The notes under the pieces were generated by a model. It did no database searches. It had not been told where the DNA came from and was given only the letters and a program-made list of their open reading frames with translations. Below, in pieces: positions 1 through 7,807 of a stretch of DNA of 64,000 nucleotides. The translations under genes were made by a program, and so were the position numbers. The stretch is from Tabrizicola sp. (GTDB taxonomy: Bacteria > Pseudomonadota > Alphaproteobacteria > Rhodobacterales > Rhodobacteraceae): NCBI RefSeq assembly GCF_022842145.1, contig NZ_JALHQD010000004.1, positions 248,001 to 312,000 on the forward strand, read 5' to 3'. Position 1 is the stretch's first letter. Every line of letters begins with the position of its first letter.

Positions 1-99
1 CTCGGTCAAGGAGCCGTCGAGGCGGCGTTCCACCTGATTGGTGAACTGCGCCACGCGGGTGCGGACGAAGGCTTCGTCGAAGTCGGAATAGGAGTACAT
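1..99 (-). CDS. cysI: Nitrite/sulfite reductase, N-terminal fragment (runs off the window)
   Basis: Only the first 33 codons are present. They read MYSYSDFDEAFVRTRVAQFT and continue with a QVERR segment, which I recognise as the start of the sirohaem-dependent nitrite/sulfite reductase of Rhodobacteraceae; the enzyme reduces sulfite to sulfide in cysteine synthesis. The catalytic and Fe-S binding parts lie outside the window. The gene follows the DUF2849 gene on the same strand with an 8-base gap, so the two are very likely cotranscribed. The assignment rests on this short N-terminus plus the typical DUF2849 neighbour. Confidence 0.7.
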   Translation of the reverse strand, partial: MYSYSDFDEAFVRTRVAQFTNQVERRLDGSLTE

Positions 100-107
100 C
101 TGCGCTC

Positions 108-413
108 TCAGCTGGCCAGGTCGGCTTGCTTGCCGTGGTTGTAGTTCGACGGGCCGCGGGTGCGGAATTCTTCGCGGAAATGCGTCGGCTCCGGGCCGTT
201 CGCCCCAGGCTTGGCATCGGCGAGATAGGCGCCGACCACAAGAAGTTTCTGGGCCGCAGCATGAAGGAGACGCATCTGGGCGTGGGCCTCGTCCTCGATC
301 AATTCTGCCTCGTGGTGGACAGGCGACCAGCGGTCATCGGTGGTGAGATACACGACATCGCCCTCGCGCAGGCGATTGGCGGTGACGACCTTGGGGGTGA
401 AGCGGCGGCTCAT
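108..413 (-). CDS. DUF2849 family protein upstream of the sulfite reductase gene
   Basis: This 101-residue protein starts MSRRFTPKVVTANRLREGDVVYL and matches the small DUF2849 family that sits next to sulfite/nitrite reductase genes in alphaproteobacteria. It has no signal peptide or membrane segment. The internal ATG at 411-413 is chosen because the 13-residue upstream extension lacks the family look. Biochemical function is unknown; the position suggests an accessory role in assimilatory sulfur metabolism. A siroheme synthase gene, often found in such clusters, is not between it and the divergent regulator. Confidence 0.75.
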   Translation of the reverse strand: MSRRFTPKVVTANRLREGDVVYLTTDDRWSPVHHEAELIEDEAHAQMRLLHAAAQKLLVVGAYLADAKPGANGPEPTHFREEFRTRGPSNYNHGKQADLAS

Positions 414-492
414 GGCGATTATCCCGGGATTTCCTGTTCCAATATAGGACATTTTCCCGAATGGGGGCTATGGGTGCTTGCAGATAAGGATG

Positions 493-524
493 TGTGTTCC
501 GATACTGCCACACACGCGAACACA
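493..524. promoter_or_regulatory. Candidate operator between the divergent DUF2849/cysI and Lrp-type genes
   Basis: The 138-base divergent gap holds an inverted repeat TGTGTTC (493-499) and GAACACA (518-524) separated by 18 bases. It lies 28 bases before the regulator start. An Lrp/AsnC protein next door makes it a reasonable binding site, but this is inference from symmetry and position only. Confidence 0.35.
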
Positions 525-551
525 TGTTCCGCCGGAAAGGGTAATCGAGGA

Positions 552-1013
552 ATGACCGCCCCCCTGGACGATCTGGACCGGAAAATCCTGTCCGAACTGC
601 AGCAAGACGCCGAGCAAAGCCTGGACGAAATCGCACGTAAAGTGGGGTCGTCCAAGACCCCGGTGTGGAACCGGATCCGCCGGATGCGCGAGCAGGGGGT
701 GATCACCCGGACAACGGCGATCCTGGACCCGGAAGCGCTGGGGCTGGAGGCCTGTTTCTTCGTGCTGATCCGGACATCCGAGCATGAGGCGGAGTGGCAG
801 CGGAAGTTTCTGAAAGCCCTGCGGGAACGCCCGGAAGTGCTTGAGGCGCACCGGCTGGCCGGGGACATCGACTATATTCTGAAGGTGCGGGTGAAGAACG
901 CGCGGGCCTACGACACGTTCTATCAGGCGCTGATTTCCGAGGTGCGGATCTACAACGTGACGGCGCTTCTAAGCATGGAAGAGATCAAGTCGACGACGGT
1001 ACTGCCGCTTTAG
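552..1013 (+). CDS. Lrp/AsnC family transcriptional regulator
   Basis: The 153-residue protein begins MTAPLDDLDRKILSELQQDA, the usual opening of Lrp/AsnC regulators. Residues about 5-60 form the winged helix-turn-helix (SLDEIARKVGSSKTPVWNRI), and about 65-150 are the alpha/beta RAM (AsnC ligand-binding) domain. The length is normal. The ATG at 552 is chosen over the long upstream extension because family homology starts exactly there. It is divergent from the DUF2849-sulfite reductase genes and may control them in response to an amino acid or sulfur metabolite; that target is inferred from position. Confidence 0.88.
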   Translation: MTAPLDDLDRKILSELQQDAEQSLDEIARKVGSSKTPVWNRIRRMREQGVITRTTAILDPEALGLEACFFVLIRTSEHEAEWQRKFLKALRERPEVLEAHRLAGDIDYILKVRVKNARAYDTFYQALISEVRIYNVTALLSMEEIKSTTVLPL

Positions 1014-1053
1014 GGGCGGAGCCTTCGGCGGCGATCCTTGGGCCTTGACTGGC

Positions 1054-2229
1054 CTAGCGCGTGACATCCAAGGCGGCGAGGCCGTGGAAGTGGTAGACAT
1101 CGGCGTAGCGCGGCGCATTGGCGAGGCGCAGGTTCGGGTGGGTCTGAAACAGGATCGGCAGGGCGATCTGAAGTTCCAGCCGGGCCAGCGGCGCGCCGAC
1201 GCAGAAATGCAGCCCCGCGCCGAAGCTGGCATGGGGATTCACCGAGCGGTTGGGACGGAAATCGTACGGTGCGTCCCAGACTCCGGGATCGCGGTTGGCG
1301 GCCGCGAGGAGAAGCGCCACCTGGTCGCCGCGGTGGAAGGTGTGGCCCATCACCTCGATATCTTCGTAGGCGTGGCGGGTGAACATATGGAGCGCGGGGT
1401 CGAAGCGCAGGATTTCCTCGACCGTGGAGTCCACGTTCTCCGGGGCCAGGGCAGACAGGGGCGTCCGGGTTTCCAAAAGCGTCTTCACGCCGTTGCCGAT
1501 GGTATGGACCGTGGCTTCGTGGCCCGCGTTTAGCAAAAGGATGCAGGTCGAGATCAGCTCGTCGGTGGTCAGCTTGTCGCCTTCCATCTCGGCGGCGATG
1601 AGCTGGGTGATCAGGTCGTCGGCGGGACGGGCGCGGCGTTCGTCGATGTAGGCGCGGAGGAAGGCGACGAAGGCTTCGGTCGCGGCGACGGCCTTGTCCT
1701 CCATGTCGCGGGTCCGGCCCGCCATGTACATGCCGACCATCGCGTTGGACCAGCGCAGAAGGTCCGGCGCCATCTCCTCTGGCACACCAAGAAGCCGGGC
1801 GATGATGCGGACGGGGAGAGGGCGGGCGAAGCTGTCCAACAGGTCGCTTGTCCCTGGCGGGATCGCTGCGGCAAGCTCGGTCGCCAGGGCCGCGATCTCG
1901 GGGCCAAGGCCGGCGATCCGGCGCGAGGTGAAGGCGCGCAGGACTAGGGTGCGGAGGCGGGTGTGGCGGGGTGGCTCCAGCTCCAGCATGGAATGCGCCT
2001 CGACCGCGTAGAAGGGGGCGAGGTGGGCCGGAACGGGCAGGGGCTCCACCGGCTCACGGCCGAAGCGGCGGTCGCGGAAGATGGCATTCACGGCGGCGGC
2101 GTTGCCGGTGCAGACAAGTTTGTAGTCGGTCCAGTGGAAGAACGGCCCGGCTGCGCGAGCGCGTTCATAGAACGGGTACGGATTCTGGACGAACGCCTGG
2201 TCGGTGGGGGATTGCTGCAATTCGTTCAT
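1054..2229 (-). CDS. Cytochrome P450 (bacterial soluble class)
   Basis: This is a complete 391-residue P450. The haem-thiolate loop FGAGLHFCVG lies at residues 336-345 with C343 as the iron ligand, the I-helix oxygen-activation motif AGHEAT at 235-240, and the ExxR motif EILR at 272-275. No membrane anchor is present, so it is a soluble enzyme that would need ferredoxin and a reductase from elsewhere. Its start overlaps the stop of the upstream DMT transporter by ATGA (2226-2229), which implies translational coupling. The substrate cannot be deduced. Pairing with a DMT exporter suggests modification and export of a small molecule, which is inference. Confidence 0.93.
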   Translation of the reverse strand: MNELQQSPTDQAFVQNPYPFYERARAAGPFFHWTDYKLVCTGNAAAVNAIFRDRRFGREPVEPLPVPAHLAPFYAVEAHSMLELEPPRHTRLRTLVLRAFTSRRIAGLGPEIAALATELAAAIPPGTSDLLDSFARPLPVRIIARLLGVPEEMAPDLLRWSNAMVGMYMAGRTRDMEDKAVAATEAFVAFLRAYIDERRARPADDLITQLIAAEMEGDKLTTDELISTCILLLNAGHEATVHTIGNGVKTLLETRTPLSALAPENVDSTVEEILRFDPALHMFTRHAYEDIEVMGHTFHRGDQVALLLAAANRDPGVWDAPYDFRPNRSVNPHASFGAGLHFCVGAPLARLELQIALPILFQTHPNLRLANAPRYADVYHFHGLAALDVTR

Positions 2230-3143
2230 GAGCGCCTGCCACCGATCAGGCCCTGGGCGATGGCGGCGCCGGTGACGACGATGACCGCCCCGACCGTCTG
2301 GGCCCAGTTCCAGGGCCCGCCCGCCACAAAGACCATCAGCATCACGTAGAACGGGACGGCGTTCATGTGCATCGAGGCCGCCCCGATGCCGATCCGGCCG
2401 ACCGAGACGATCCACAGAAGCTGCGCGATGGCCATCGAACCGATGGAAAAAGCGGCAAGGCCACCGAATTCGACCCAGCCGATCGCGGCCCAGTCCGGCC
2501 ATTGGCCGCGCAGGGTTCCGTCGGCCAAGGCGGCGATGGTAGCGACGGCGGCACCCCCGGCGATGGTGATCGTGCTGCGGCCGAGCGGGGTGAGTTCCGG
2601 GAACGCCTTCACCGTTTCGCGTGAGCCCCAGGTGTAGAAGGTGACCGAGGCAAGGGCGGCAAGAACGCCGATGCCGAAGCTGACCTCTCCGTCCGCACCA
2701 CTGACGGCGATCAGCCCGCCTGCGACCGACAGGACCAGTCCGACAGCCAACGCGCGGGTGAAGGGTCGGTGATCGGCGAGGCACTCCAGCAGGATACCGA
2801 TCACCGGCATGATCGCGCTTACGATGGCGACCGTCACCGGGTCGTTGTACTGCAGCGCGATGATCACGAAGAACGAGGCCAGGCCCAGCGTCACGAAGCC
2901 GACCCAGGCGCCTTTCACCCAGTTCGCGCCTAGGACAACCTTTCCGCCCTCGACCAGCCACCAGATCGGCAACAGGACCGCGGCTGCCAGAAGCGCGCGG
3001 CATGCCGTCAGCGCCACCGGGGGCATGTGCGGAATGATGAGGTCCGCCGCCGGAAGACCCGCGGCCCAGGTTACCATCGACGCCAGACAGATGAGGTTCG
3101 AGACGACGAGGGACCGCCGGGCGGTCGGGTCAAGTGTGGTCAT
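2226..3143 (-). CDS. DMT superfamily (EamA) transporter
   Basis: This is a 305-residue integral membrane protein with about ten hydrophobic segments in two homologous EamA halves (about 12-145 and 155-295). The first helix carries the family-like NLICLASMVTWAAGLPAA stretch. Such proteins export amino acids, nucleosides or other metabolites at the inner membrane. It is the first gene of a two-gene operon with the cytochrome P450. Substrate unknown. Confidence 0.88.
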   Translation of the reverse strand: MTTLDPTARRSLVVSNLICLASMVTWAAGLPAADLIIPHMPPVALTACRALLAAAVLLPIWWLVEGGKVVLGANWVKGAWVGFVTLGLASFFVIIALQYNDPVTVAIVSAIMPVIGILLECLADHRPFTRALAVGLVLSVAGGLIAVSGADGEVSFGIGVLAALASVTFYTWGSRETVKAFPELTPLGRSTITIAGGAAVATIAALADGTLRGQWPDWAAIGWVEFGGLAAFSIGSMAIAQLLWIVSVGRIGIGAASMHMNAVPFYVMLMVFVAGGPWNWAQTVGAVIVVTGAAIAQGLIGGRRS

Positions 3144-3203
3144 GCGCGCAGCCTAGGCGGGGGGCGCGGACAGGGCTGGCCTGTCCGCGACAGGGAAACG
3201 TCG

Positions 3204-3947
3204 TCAGGCGGCGGAAAGAGCGGCGACGATGGCCCCGAAATCGGCGGCCTTCAGGCTGGCTCCGCCGACCAGCGCCCCGTCGACATGGGGCACGGCGAAG
3301 ATGTCGGTGGCATTCGACGGCTTGACCGAACCGCCGTAAAGGATGCGCACGCCGGCGGCCTCTTCGCCGACCAGCCCGCGCAGGCGACCGCGCAGGAAGC
3401 TGTGGACTTCGGCAATTTCGGAGAGGGTCGGGGTGCGTCCGGTGCCGATGGCCCAGACAGGCTCATACGCGACGACGACGTTTGTGGCGGTCGCTCCCAG
3501 CGGGATCGAGCCGTCAAGCTGGGTGCCGATCACGGCCAGCGTCTGACCCGCGTCGCGTTCGGCCTCGGTCTCGCCGATGCAGACGATGGCGATCAGGCCT
3601 GCGTCCACCACCGCTTGCGCCTTTGCTCGGACGAGGTCATCGGTCTCGCCGTGGTCGGTGCGGCGCTCGGAATGGCCGACGATCACATGGGTCGCACCGG
3701 CATCCTTCAGCATGGCCACCGAGAGATCACCGGTATGCGCGCCTTGGGGTTTGGCGTGGCTGTCCTGCGCTCCGACCAGGAGGGTGGTGCCTTTCGCAGT
3801 CTCGGCCATGCGGTCAATCAGCGTGGCGGGCGGGCAGAGCAGCATCTCGCAAACGGGGGCGGGATGGGCGGCGAGCAGGGCGGAAACCTCGGCCAGCGAG
3901 GCCTTGGTGCCGTTCATCTTCCAGTTTCCGGCGGCGAGTTTCTTCAT
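3204..3947 (-). CDS. tpiA: Triose-phosphate isomerase
   Basis: The 247-residue enzyme interconverts dihydroxyacetone phosphate and glyceraldehyde 3-phosphate in glycolysis and gluconeogenesis. N8 and K10 (GNWKMNG), H92 (VIVGHSERR) and the catalytic E162 ([14 protein letters not shown]) are all present, as is the LYGGSVKP phosphate loop near 204-210. The start at 3947 is preferred over one nine codons earlier because an AAGGA Shine-Dalgarno precedes it and the protein then begins with the conserved [12 protein letters not shown]. It is monocistronic or loosely linked to its neighbours. Confidence 0.97.
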   Translation of the reverse strand: MKKLAAGNWKMNGTKASLAEVSALLAAHPAPVCEMLLCPPATLIDRMAETAKGTTLLVGAQDSHAKPQGAHTGDLSVAMLKDAGATHVIVGHSERRTDHGETDDLVRAKAQAVVDAGLIAIVCIGETEAERDAGQTLAVIGTQLDGSIPLGATATNVVVAYEPVWAIGTGRTPTLSEIAEVHSFLRGRLRGLVGEEAAGVRILYGGSVKPSNATDIFAVPHVDGALVGGASLKAADFGAIVAALSAA

Positions 3948-4051
3948 GTCGGCATTTCCTTCTTGACGTGCCACACGCCTAGCGTGTCAGCGCGCAAAGG
4001 AAAAGACGGCAGATCGAGAACAATGTGTCGGAAAGTCTGGCGACGCCAGGG

Positions 4052-4411
4052 TCAGGCGGCGGGGGCGTCGCGGAACTTGATCGACTCGCCGCAACCGCAA
4101 GCGTCGACCACGTTGGGGTTGCGGAACTTGAAGCCGCTTTCGATCAGGCCGATCTCATAGTCGATTTCGGTTCCGATCAGGAACATCTGCGCCATCGGGG
4201 CGATCATCACCCGCGCGCCATCCTGTTCCACGACCTCGTCCAGCGGGTTGACCGATGTGACGTAGTCCATCGTATATTCCATCCCCGCGCAGCCGCCCTT
4301 CTTGACGCCGATGCGCAGCCCTTGGCTGCCTTCACGCGCCATCAGCCGCGCGATCTGGCGGGTGGCGGTTGGGGTCAGAGTGACAGCGGCTTTTCCGGGA
4401 ATGCCGAACAT
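4052..4411 (-). CDS. A-type iron-sulfur carrier (IscA/SufA/ErpA family)
   Basis: The 119-residue HesB/IscA-fold protein has the three family cysteines C41 (GGCAGMEY) and C105/C107 (DACGCGES), which bind or transfer Fe-S clusters to apoproteins. The N-terminus (GKAAVTLTPTATRQI) is typical. It starts 24 bases after the DUF3307 stop, so it is probably read from the satD-DUF3307 transcript. The other Fe-S gene, the MIP18-like one at 5985-6359, lies just beyond that pair. Which A-type subfamily it belongs to cannot be settled by eye. Confidence 0.92.
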   Translation of the reverse strand: MFGIPGKAAVTLTPTATRQIARLMAREGSQGLRIGVKKGGCAGMEYTMDYVTSVNPLDEVVEQDGARVMIAPMAQMFLIGTEIDYEIGLIESGFKFRNPNVVDACGCGESIKFRDAPAA

Positions 4412-4435
4412 GAGATGGGCTCCTTTGACCCCAAT

Positions 4436-5251
4436 CTAGGGTGCATCGGGGGAAATTCCAAGCGGCGGGAGCAGAGCAAGTGCATGAAGCGTCGCAAAGG
4501 CGACGATCAGCGCCCAGCCGAACGAGGCCAGAGTGCCGATGATCACGTATTCCGACAGCCGCCGGTCGTCCTTGACCGCCCCGAAGCGCAGGATGGATTT
4601 GGCGGCGATCAGGAGGCCCACGCCCTGCGCCTGGCCGAAAAGGACAAGGGCAAAGATGAGCCCACGCTCAAGATAGCCGATGACGCGGCCCGCGCCGGGA
4701 AGACTTTTGCTGGCATCGCCCTTTCCCAGATGGGGGGAAAAGGGCTCCATCAAGAGACCGACCGCGAAACCTCCGGCCCGGGTGGCGAGGAGGAGGCCAG
4801 TCAGCAGCACCATGAGGGTGGGAAGCTGGCTGATCGGCAGGGTCGCGTCGTCGGCCCAGAGCCCGGTCCCAAGGATGCCACTGTCGTCGCCCGTCACGAT
4901 CGCGCCGGGCGACCAGAGGCCTTGCGCCCAAAGGTCGGGTTGCAAGAGGGCAAGGGCAACCAGGCTGACGACATGCAGCGCCTGATCGATCATGAACGGC
5001 CCGAAACCCGCCGATTTCTTCCAGACCGCGCTGAGGATCAGCTTTCCGACGTCAATGCCGATATGGACCAGGGCAAGCGCCAGAAGCGCGGGGTGAAGCG
5101 TACCCGTGGCAATCACGGCTGTCAGGCCGACGATCAGGGCATGCAGGCCAAGGGCGAGCGGGCTTCTCTTGTTCCGGACCATCCAGTCATTCTGGAAGAC
5201 GAAGTCGGCCAGGGTATGCGCGAAGAGGAGAGCGATGAAGGTTTCGGTCAT
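4436..5251 (-). CDS. DUF3307 polytopic membrane protein
   Basis: This 271-residue protein has about six to seven hydrophobic segments. Its N-terminal half resembles DUF3307, with a striking set of polar residues inside or next to hydrophobic stretches: H12xxxD16 (AHTLAD), H37, H63xxxD67 (HIGID) and D89xxxH93 (DQALH). Such spacing could bind a metal, as in membrane-embedded hydrolases, but that is inference. The C-terminal half contains GYLERGLI (192-199) and the charged DDRRLSEY stretch (228-235). The ATG at 5249-5251 overlaps the stop of the SatD-like gene by four bases, so the two are translationally coupled. Function unknown; this pairing with SatD is a recurring one. Confidence 0.8.
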   Translation of the reverse strand: MTETFIALLFAHTLADFVFQNDWMVRNKRSPLALGLHALIVGLTAVIATGTLHPALLALALVHIGIDVGKLILSAVWKKSAGFGPFMIDQALHVVSLVALALLQPDLWAQGLWSPGAIVTGDDSGILGTGLWADDATLPISQLPTLMVLLTGLLLATRAGGFAVGLLMEPFSPHLGKGDASKSLPGAGRVIGYLERGLIFALVLFGQAQGVGLLIAAKSILRFGAVKDDRRLSEYVIIGTLASFGWALIVAFATLHALALLPPLGISPDAP

Positions 5252-5907
5252 GGCGCAGGGTCCCGGCTGTCGCGGCGCCTGAGAGCTTCCCACCGACGCA
5301 ACACGGAGGCAATGGTTGCAGAACCTGCACCTCTTACGCGGTCGTTCACCGCCTGGGGGCTGATGCCGAGGGTCCTGCCGATGTCCTGTTGGGTGACGAT
5401 ACGGTCGGGCGTGGCAAGCTGCATTGCCGCGGCCTCGGCCTGTGCGGCGGTCCATCGGCCCATGCGTTCGCCCAGAAGATCGGCGATCATCGCGTCCGCG
5501 TCGGTTACGGAATGTCCCGCAATGGCGATGCGGGAGGTGTCTGTCATCTTGTCCAACCCCTGGCCCGAAAGCTCGAAGGCCAGCCCGGCGGCATCGGAGA
5601 GGTCAGTCGTGCCAAGGCTTTCCGCAGGTCCGATCCCGATGGAGATGCGGCTTTCCAGGCCCAGCGCGCCAAGCGTTCCCTGCAGGACGACTGCGGCGCG
5701 CAGTGACAGAGCTGCGTCGGCGAGGACGATCTGCCAGCCATCGCCACGGAATCGGGTGAAGCGGGTGTCCTGACCATCAGAGCGCCAAGTCGCAATCTGG
5801 TCCGCAGCCTGGCGCAGTGCTTGCATCGCGCTGTCGATCCGGCCCGCGGGTTGGCGGGACGACTGAACGAGGTCGCCGGTTAGGACAGCAATCTGAGAAT
5901 GGGCCAT
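5248..5907 (-). CDS. SatD-like protein: cyclase-like N-terminal domain plus C-terminal HTH
   Basis: The 219-residue soluble protein has two parts. Residues 5-130 read like a class III nucleotidyl cyclase fold: AVLTGDLVQSS with D12, FRGDGW with D56, the RISIGIG strand at 87-93, and an SDAAGLAFELSGQGLDKM segment. D12 and D56 would be the two metal-binding aspartates. Residues 169-192 form a helix-turn-helix (TQQDIGRTLGISPQAVNDRV) followed by a basic tail. It is the first gene of an operon with DUF3307, behind a repeat-type operator it could itself bind. Catalytic activity is unproven; it could equally be a degenerate, nucleotide-sensing regulator. Confidence 0.75.
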   Translation of the reverse strand: MAHSQIAVLTGDLVQSSRQPAGRIDSAMQALRQAADQIATWRSDGQDTRFTRFRGDGWQIVLADAALSLRAAVVLQGTLGALGLESRISIGIGPAESLGTTDLSDAAGLAFELSGQGLDKMTDTSRIAIAGHSVTDADAMIADLLGERMGRWTAAQAEAAAMQLATPDRIVTQQDIGRTLGISPQAVNDRVRGAGSATIASVLRRWEALRRRDSRDPAP

Positions 5908-5916
5908 AAGGTCCTG

Positions 5917-5983
5917 TGACTTGAAGTGCCTTGCATCAAGTCATAGGGCTTTAAAATTCAGTAATCAAGTCATAAGGCTTGAT
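5917..5983. promoter_or_regulatory. Repeat operator in front of the satD-DUF3307 operon
   Basis: The 77-base gap contains TCAAGTCA three times: inverted at 5917-5924 (as TGACTTGA) and direct at 5936-5943 and 5965-5972. The two direct copies are part of a 17-base repeat (5935-5951 and 5964-5980) with one mismatch, 29 bases apart. The copy at 5964-5983 is also a dyad with arms ATCAAG and CTTGAT around eight bases. The AT-rich stretch between the direct repeats is where a promoter would lie. Autoregulation by the SatD HTH is the simplest reading. Confidence 0.65.
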
Positions 5984-5984
5984 G

Positions 5985-6359
5985 CTACATGAAGCCGAGC
6001 TCAAGCCGTGCTTCGTCGGACATCATGTCCATGCCCCAGGGCGGATCGAAGGTCATCTGGACGTCGACCTGCTTGACCCCGGGCAGGGGCTCGACCGCAT
6101 TGGCGACCCAGCCCGGCATCTCGCCCGCGACCGGGCAACCGGGCGCAGTCAGGGTCATGGTGATCTCGACCTCGTTCTCCTGACCGATCTCGATCGTGTA
6201 GACGAGGCCGAGGTCATAGATGTTCACCGGAATTTCCGGATCGTAGACCGTCCGACAGGCTTCGACGATCTGCGGATACAGAGGATGGTCGGTGGTCGAG
6301 GGCTTGATGAGCGGCGCGCCCTCGGTCTGGCCCACGGTCTGGTCCTGCATGATTTCCAC
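5985..6359 (-). CDS. sufT: MIP18/DUF59 family Fe-S assembly protein (SufT-like)
   Basis: The 124-residue protein has a MIP18 (DUF59) domain at about 28-120 with the hallmarks YDPEIPVNIYDLGLVY (39-54) and the conserved cysteine in LTAPGCPVAGEMPG. These proteins assist maturation of Fe-S proteins and usually sit at the end of the suf operon in this order. The upstream suf genes are not adjacent here, as ssb precedes it. Its stop lies two bases beyond the repeat operator of the SatD gene. An alternative start four residues in is possible. Confidence 0.87.
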   Translation of the reverse strand: MEIMQDQTVGQTEGAPLIKPSTTDHPLYPQIVEACRTVYDPEIPVNIYDLGLVYTIEIGQENEVEITMTLTAPGCPVAGEMPGWVANAVEPLPGVKQVDVQMTFDPPWGMDMMSDEARLELGFM

Positions 6360-6441
6360 TCGGCGACAAAGGTTGTTGACCGATTATATAGGGAATGCCC
6401 GGGTCAAGGTCCAGTGCCGCCGGAAGGATAGGGTTCAGCGG

Positions 6442-6975
6442 TCAGAAGGGGATCTCGTCATCCATGTCCGATCGGCCGCCGCCGCCGCCCGATGATGCGC
6501 CGCCGCGCCCGCCGCCAGATGCGGAGCCACCGCCGTAGCCGCCACCCTGGCTGCCCGCTTGGCCACCATCATCATAGCCGCCGCGGTCCTCATAGCCGCC
6601 GCCGCCGGTGCCGCCACCTTCGCCACGACCGCCGAGAAGGGTCAGGTTGCCATTATAGGGACGCAGCACGATTTCCGTCGTGTACTTGTCCTGGCCGGAC
6701 TGGTCCTGCCATTTGCGGGTTTCCAGCGACCCCTCGATATAGACCGTGCTGCCCTTCTTCAGGTACTGCTCGGCGATCTTGGCCAGCCCTTCGTTGAAGA
6801 TCGCGACCGAATGCCATTCGGTCCGCTCCTTCCGTTCGCCCGATTGCTTGTCGCGCCAGGTTTCCGACGTGGCGATGCGCAGGTTCACCACCTTGCCGCC
6901 GTTCTGGAAACTGCGCACCTCGGGATCCCGGCCGAGGTTGCCGATGATGATTACCTTGTTGACCGACCCCGCCAT
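6442..6975 (-). CDS. ssb: Single-stranded DNA-binding protein
   Basis: This is a 177-residue SSB. Residues 1-110 are the OB fold ([20 protein letters not shown], then [10 protein letters not shown]), residues 115-165 are a glycine-rich disordered linker, and the C-terminus DMDDEIPF is the canonical acidic tail that docks SSB-interacting proteins in replication and repair. The start at 6975 has a GGGAGA ribosome-binding site and gives the usual MAGSVNK N-terminus. No GTTC-N7-GTTC SOS box was seen in the 196-base gap upstream. Confidence 0.97.
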   Translation of the reverse strand: MAGSVNKVIIIGNLGRDPEVRSFQNGGKVVNLRIATSETWRDKQSGERKERTEWHSVAIFNEGLAKIAEQYLKKGSTVYIEGSLETRKWQDQSGQDKYTTEIVLRPYNGNLTLLGGRGEGGGTGGGGYEDRGGYDDGGQAGSQGGGYGGGSASGGGRGGASSGGGGGRSDMDDEIPF

Positions 6976-7171
6976 GCGAATCTCCCTTGCAGCTGTCCGG
7001 GGCAGCTTCGCCACGGATGGTCAACAAACCTATACCGTGCTTGCCCGCGGCTGCAACCAGACCGTCGGCAAGGTCCGGAATGCCGCGGGCTTGGCCTCTG
7101 GAAAAACCGGGGGAAGCGGCTATAGTCTGCCCGGTTGCGCCCTAGGGTGCGTGGGACAGGTAAAGATCCGC

Positions 7172-7777
7172 ATGAAGATCCTCTGCCAGCTTGCAGTGTC
7201 GGCCCTGATCGTCTGCGGGCCTTGTGCCGCTGCAGCCGAAGGGCTGAATCTCAGCGGCTCGAGCAAGTCACGCACGGCACTTTTCGAATCGCAGTCCGAT
7301 CTGATCGACCGCAAGCTGAAGAAGCAGTATTCCGGCTCGGTCAAGCATACGCCGAAGTACAAGAAGGGCGAGGAGACGGCCGCAGCCGCAGGAATCCCGG
7401 CCTATCGCGGCAGCTACAAGGGTGAGTATCTTGAGGTTGCGAAGGCCGCCGCGCGCAAGCATGGCGTGCCCGAAGACCTGTTCCTGCGGCTGGTGCAGCA
7501 GGAAAGCGGCTGGAACGTGGTGGCGGTGTCGTCCAAGGGCGCCACGGGGCTGGCCCAGCTGATGCCGGGTACGGCCGAAGTCCTGGGCGTCGACATCTCG
7601 AACCCCGAGGCAAATCTGGAAGGCGGGGCACGCTACCTGCGGATGATGTTCGACAAGTTCGGCACCTGGGAATTGGCACTGGCCGCCTATAACGCCGGCC
7701 CCGGCGCGGTCGAGGCCTACAACGGTATCCCGCCCTATGCCGAAACCGAGAACTACGTGAAAGCGATCCTCGGGTAA
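7172..7777 (+). CDS. Lytic transglycosylase, SLT domain, exported
   Basis: The 201-residue protein has a signal peptide (MKILCQLAVSALIVCGPCAAAAE) and a C-terminal Slt/goose-lysozyme-type domain at about 87-200. E111 in QQESGWN is the catalytic acid, followed by GLAQLMPGTA and AAYNAGPGAV. It would cleave peptidoglycan glycan strands in the periplasm. The middle region (45-75) is basic. The start at 7172 is selected because the signal peptide begins there. It converges on the ABC ATPase gene, with a palindrome between the two stops. Confidence 0.93.
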   Translation: MKILCQLAVSALIVCGPCAAAAEGLNLSGSSKSRTALFESQSDLIDRKLKKQYSGSVKHTPKYKKGEETAAAAGIPAYRGSYKGEYLEVAKAAARKHGVPEDLFLRLVQQESGWNVVAVSSKGATGLAQLMPGTAEVLGVDISNPEANLEGGARYLRMMFDKFGTWELALAAYNAGPGAVEAYNGIPPYAETENYVKAILG

Positions 7778-7781
7778 GGAA

Positions 7782-7800
7782 GGTGGGCCGACCGCCCACC
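7782..7800. repeat. GGTGGGC/GCCCACC palindrome, copy 1 (between convergent genes)
   Basis: Arms GGTGGGC (7782-7788) and GCCCACC (7794-7800) surround five bases. It fills the 30-base gap between the converging transglycosylase and ABC ATPase genes and could act as a bidirectional terminator. The same arms recur at 47663-47681 and 48114-48135. Confidence 0.6.
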
Positions 7801-7807
7801 CTGCACG

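Noticed and set aside
126-551. Long N-terminal extension of the Lrp-type protein
   Set aside because: It is antisense to the DUF2849 gene and crosses the divergent promoter region.
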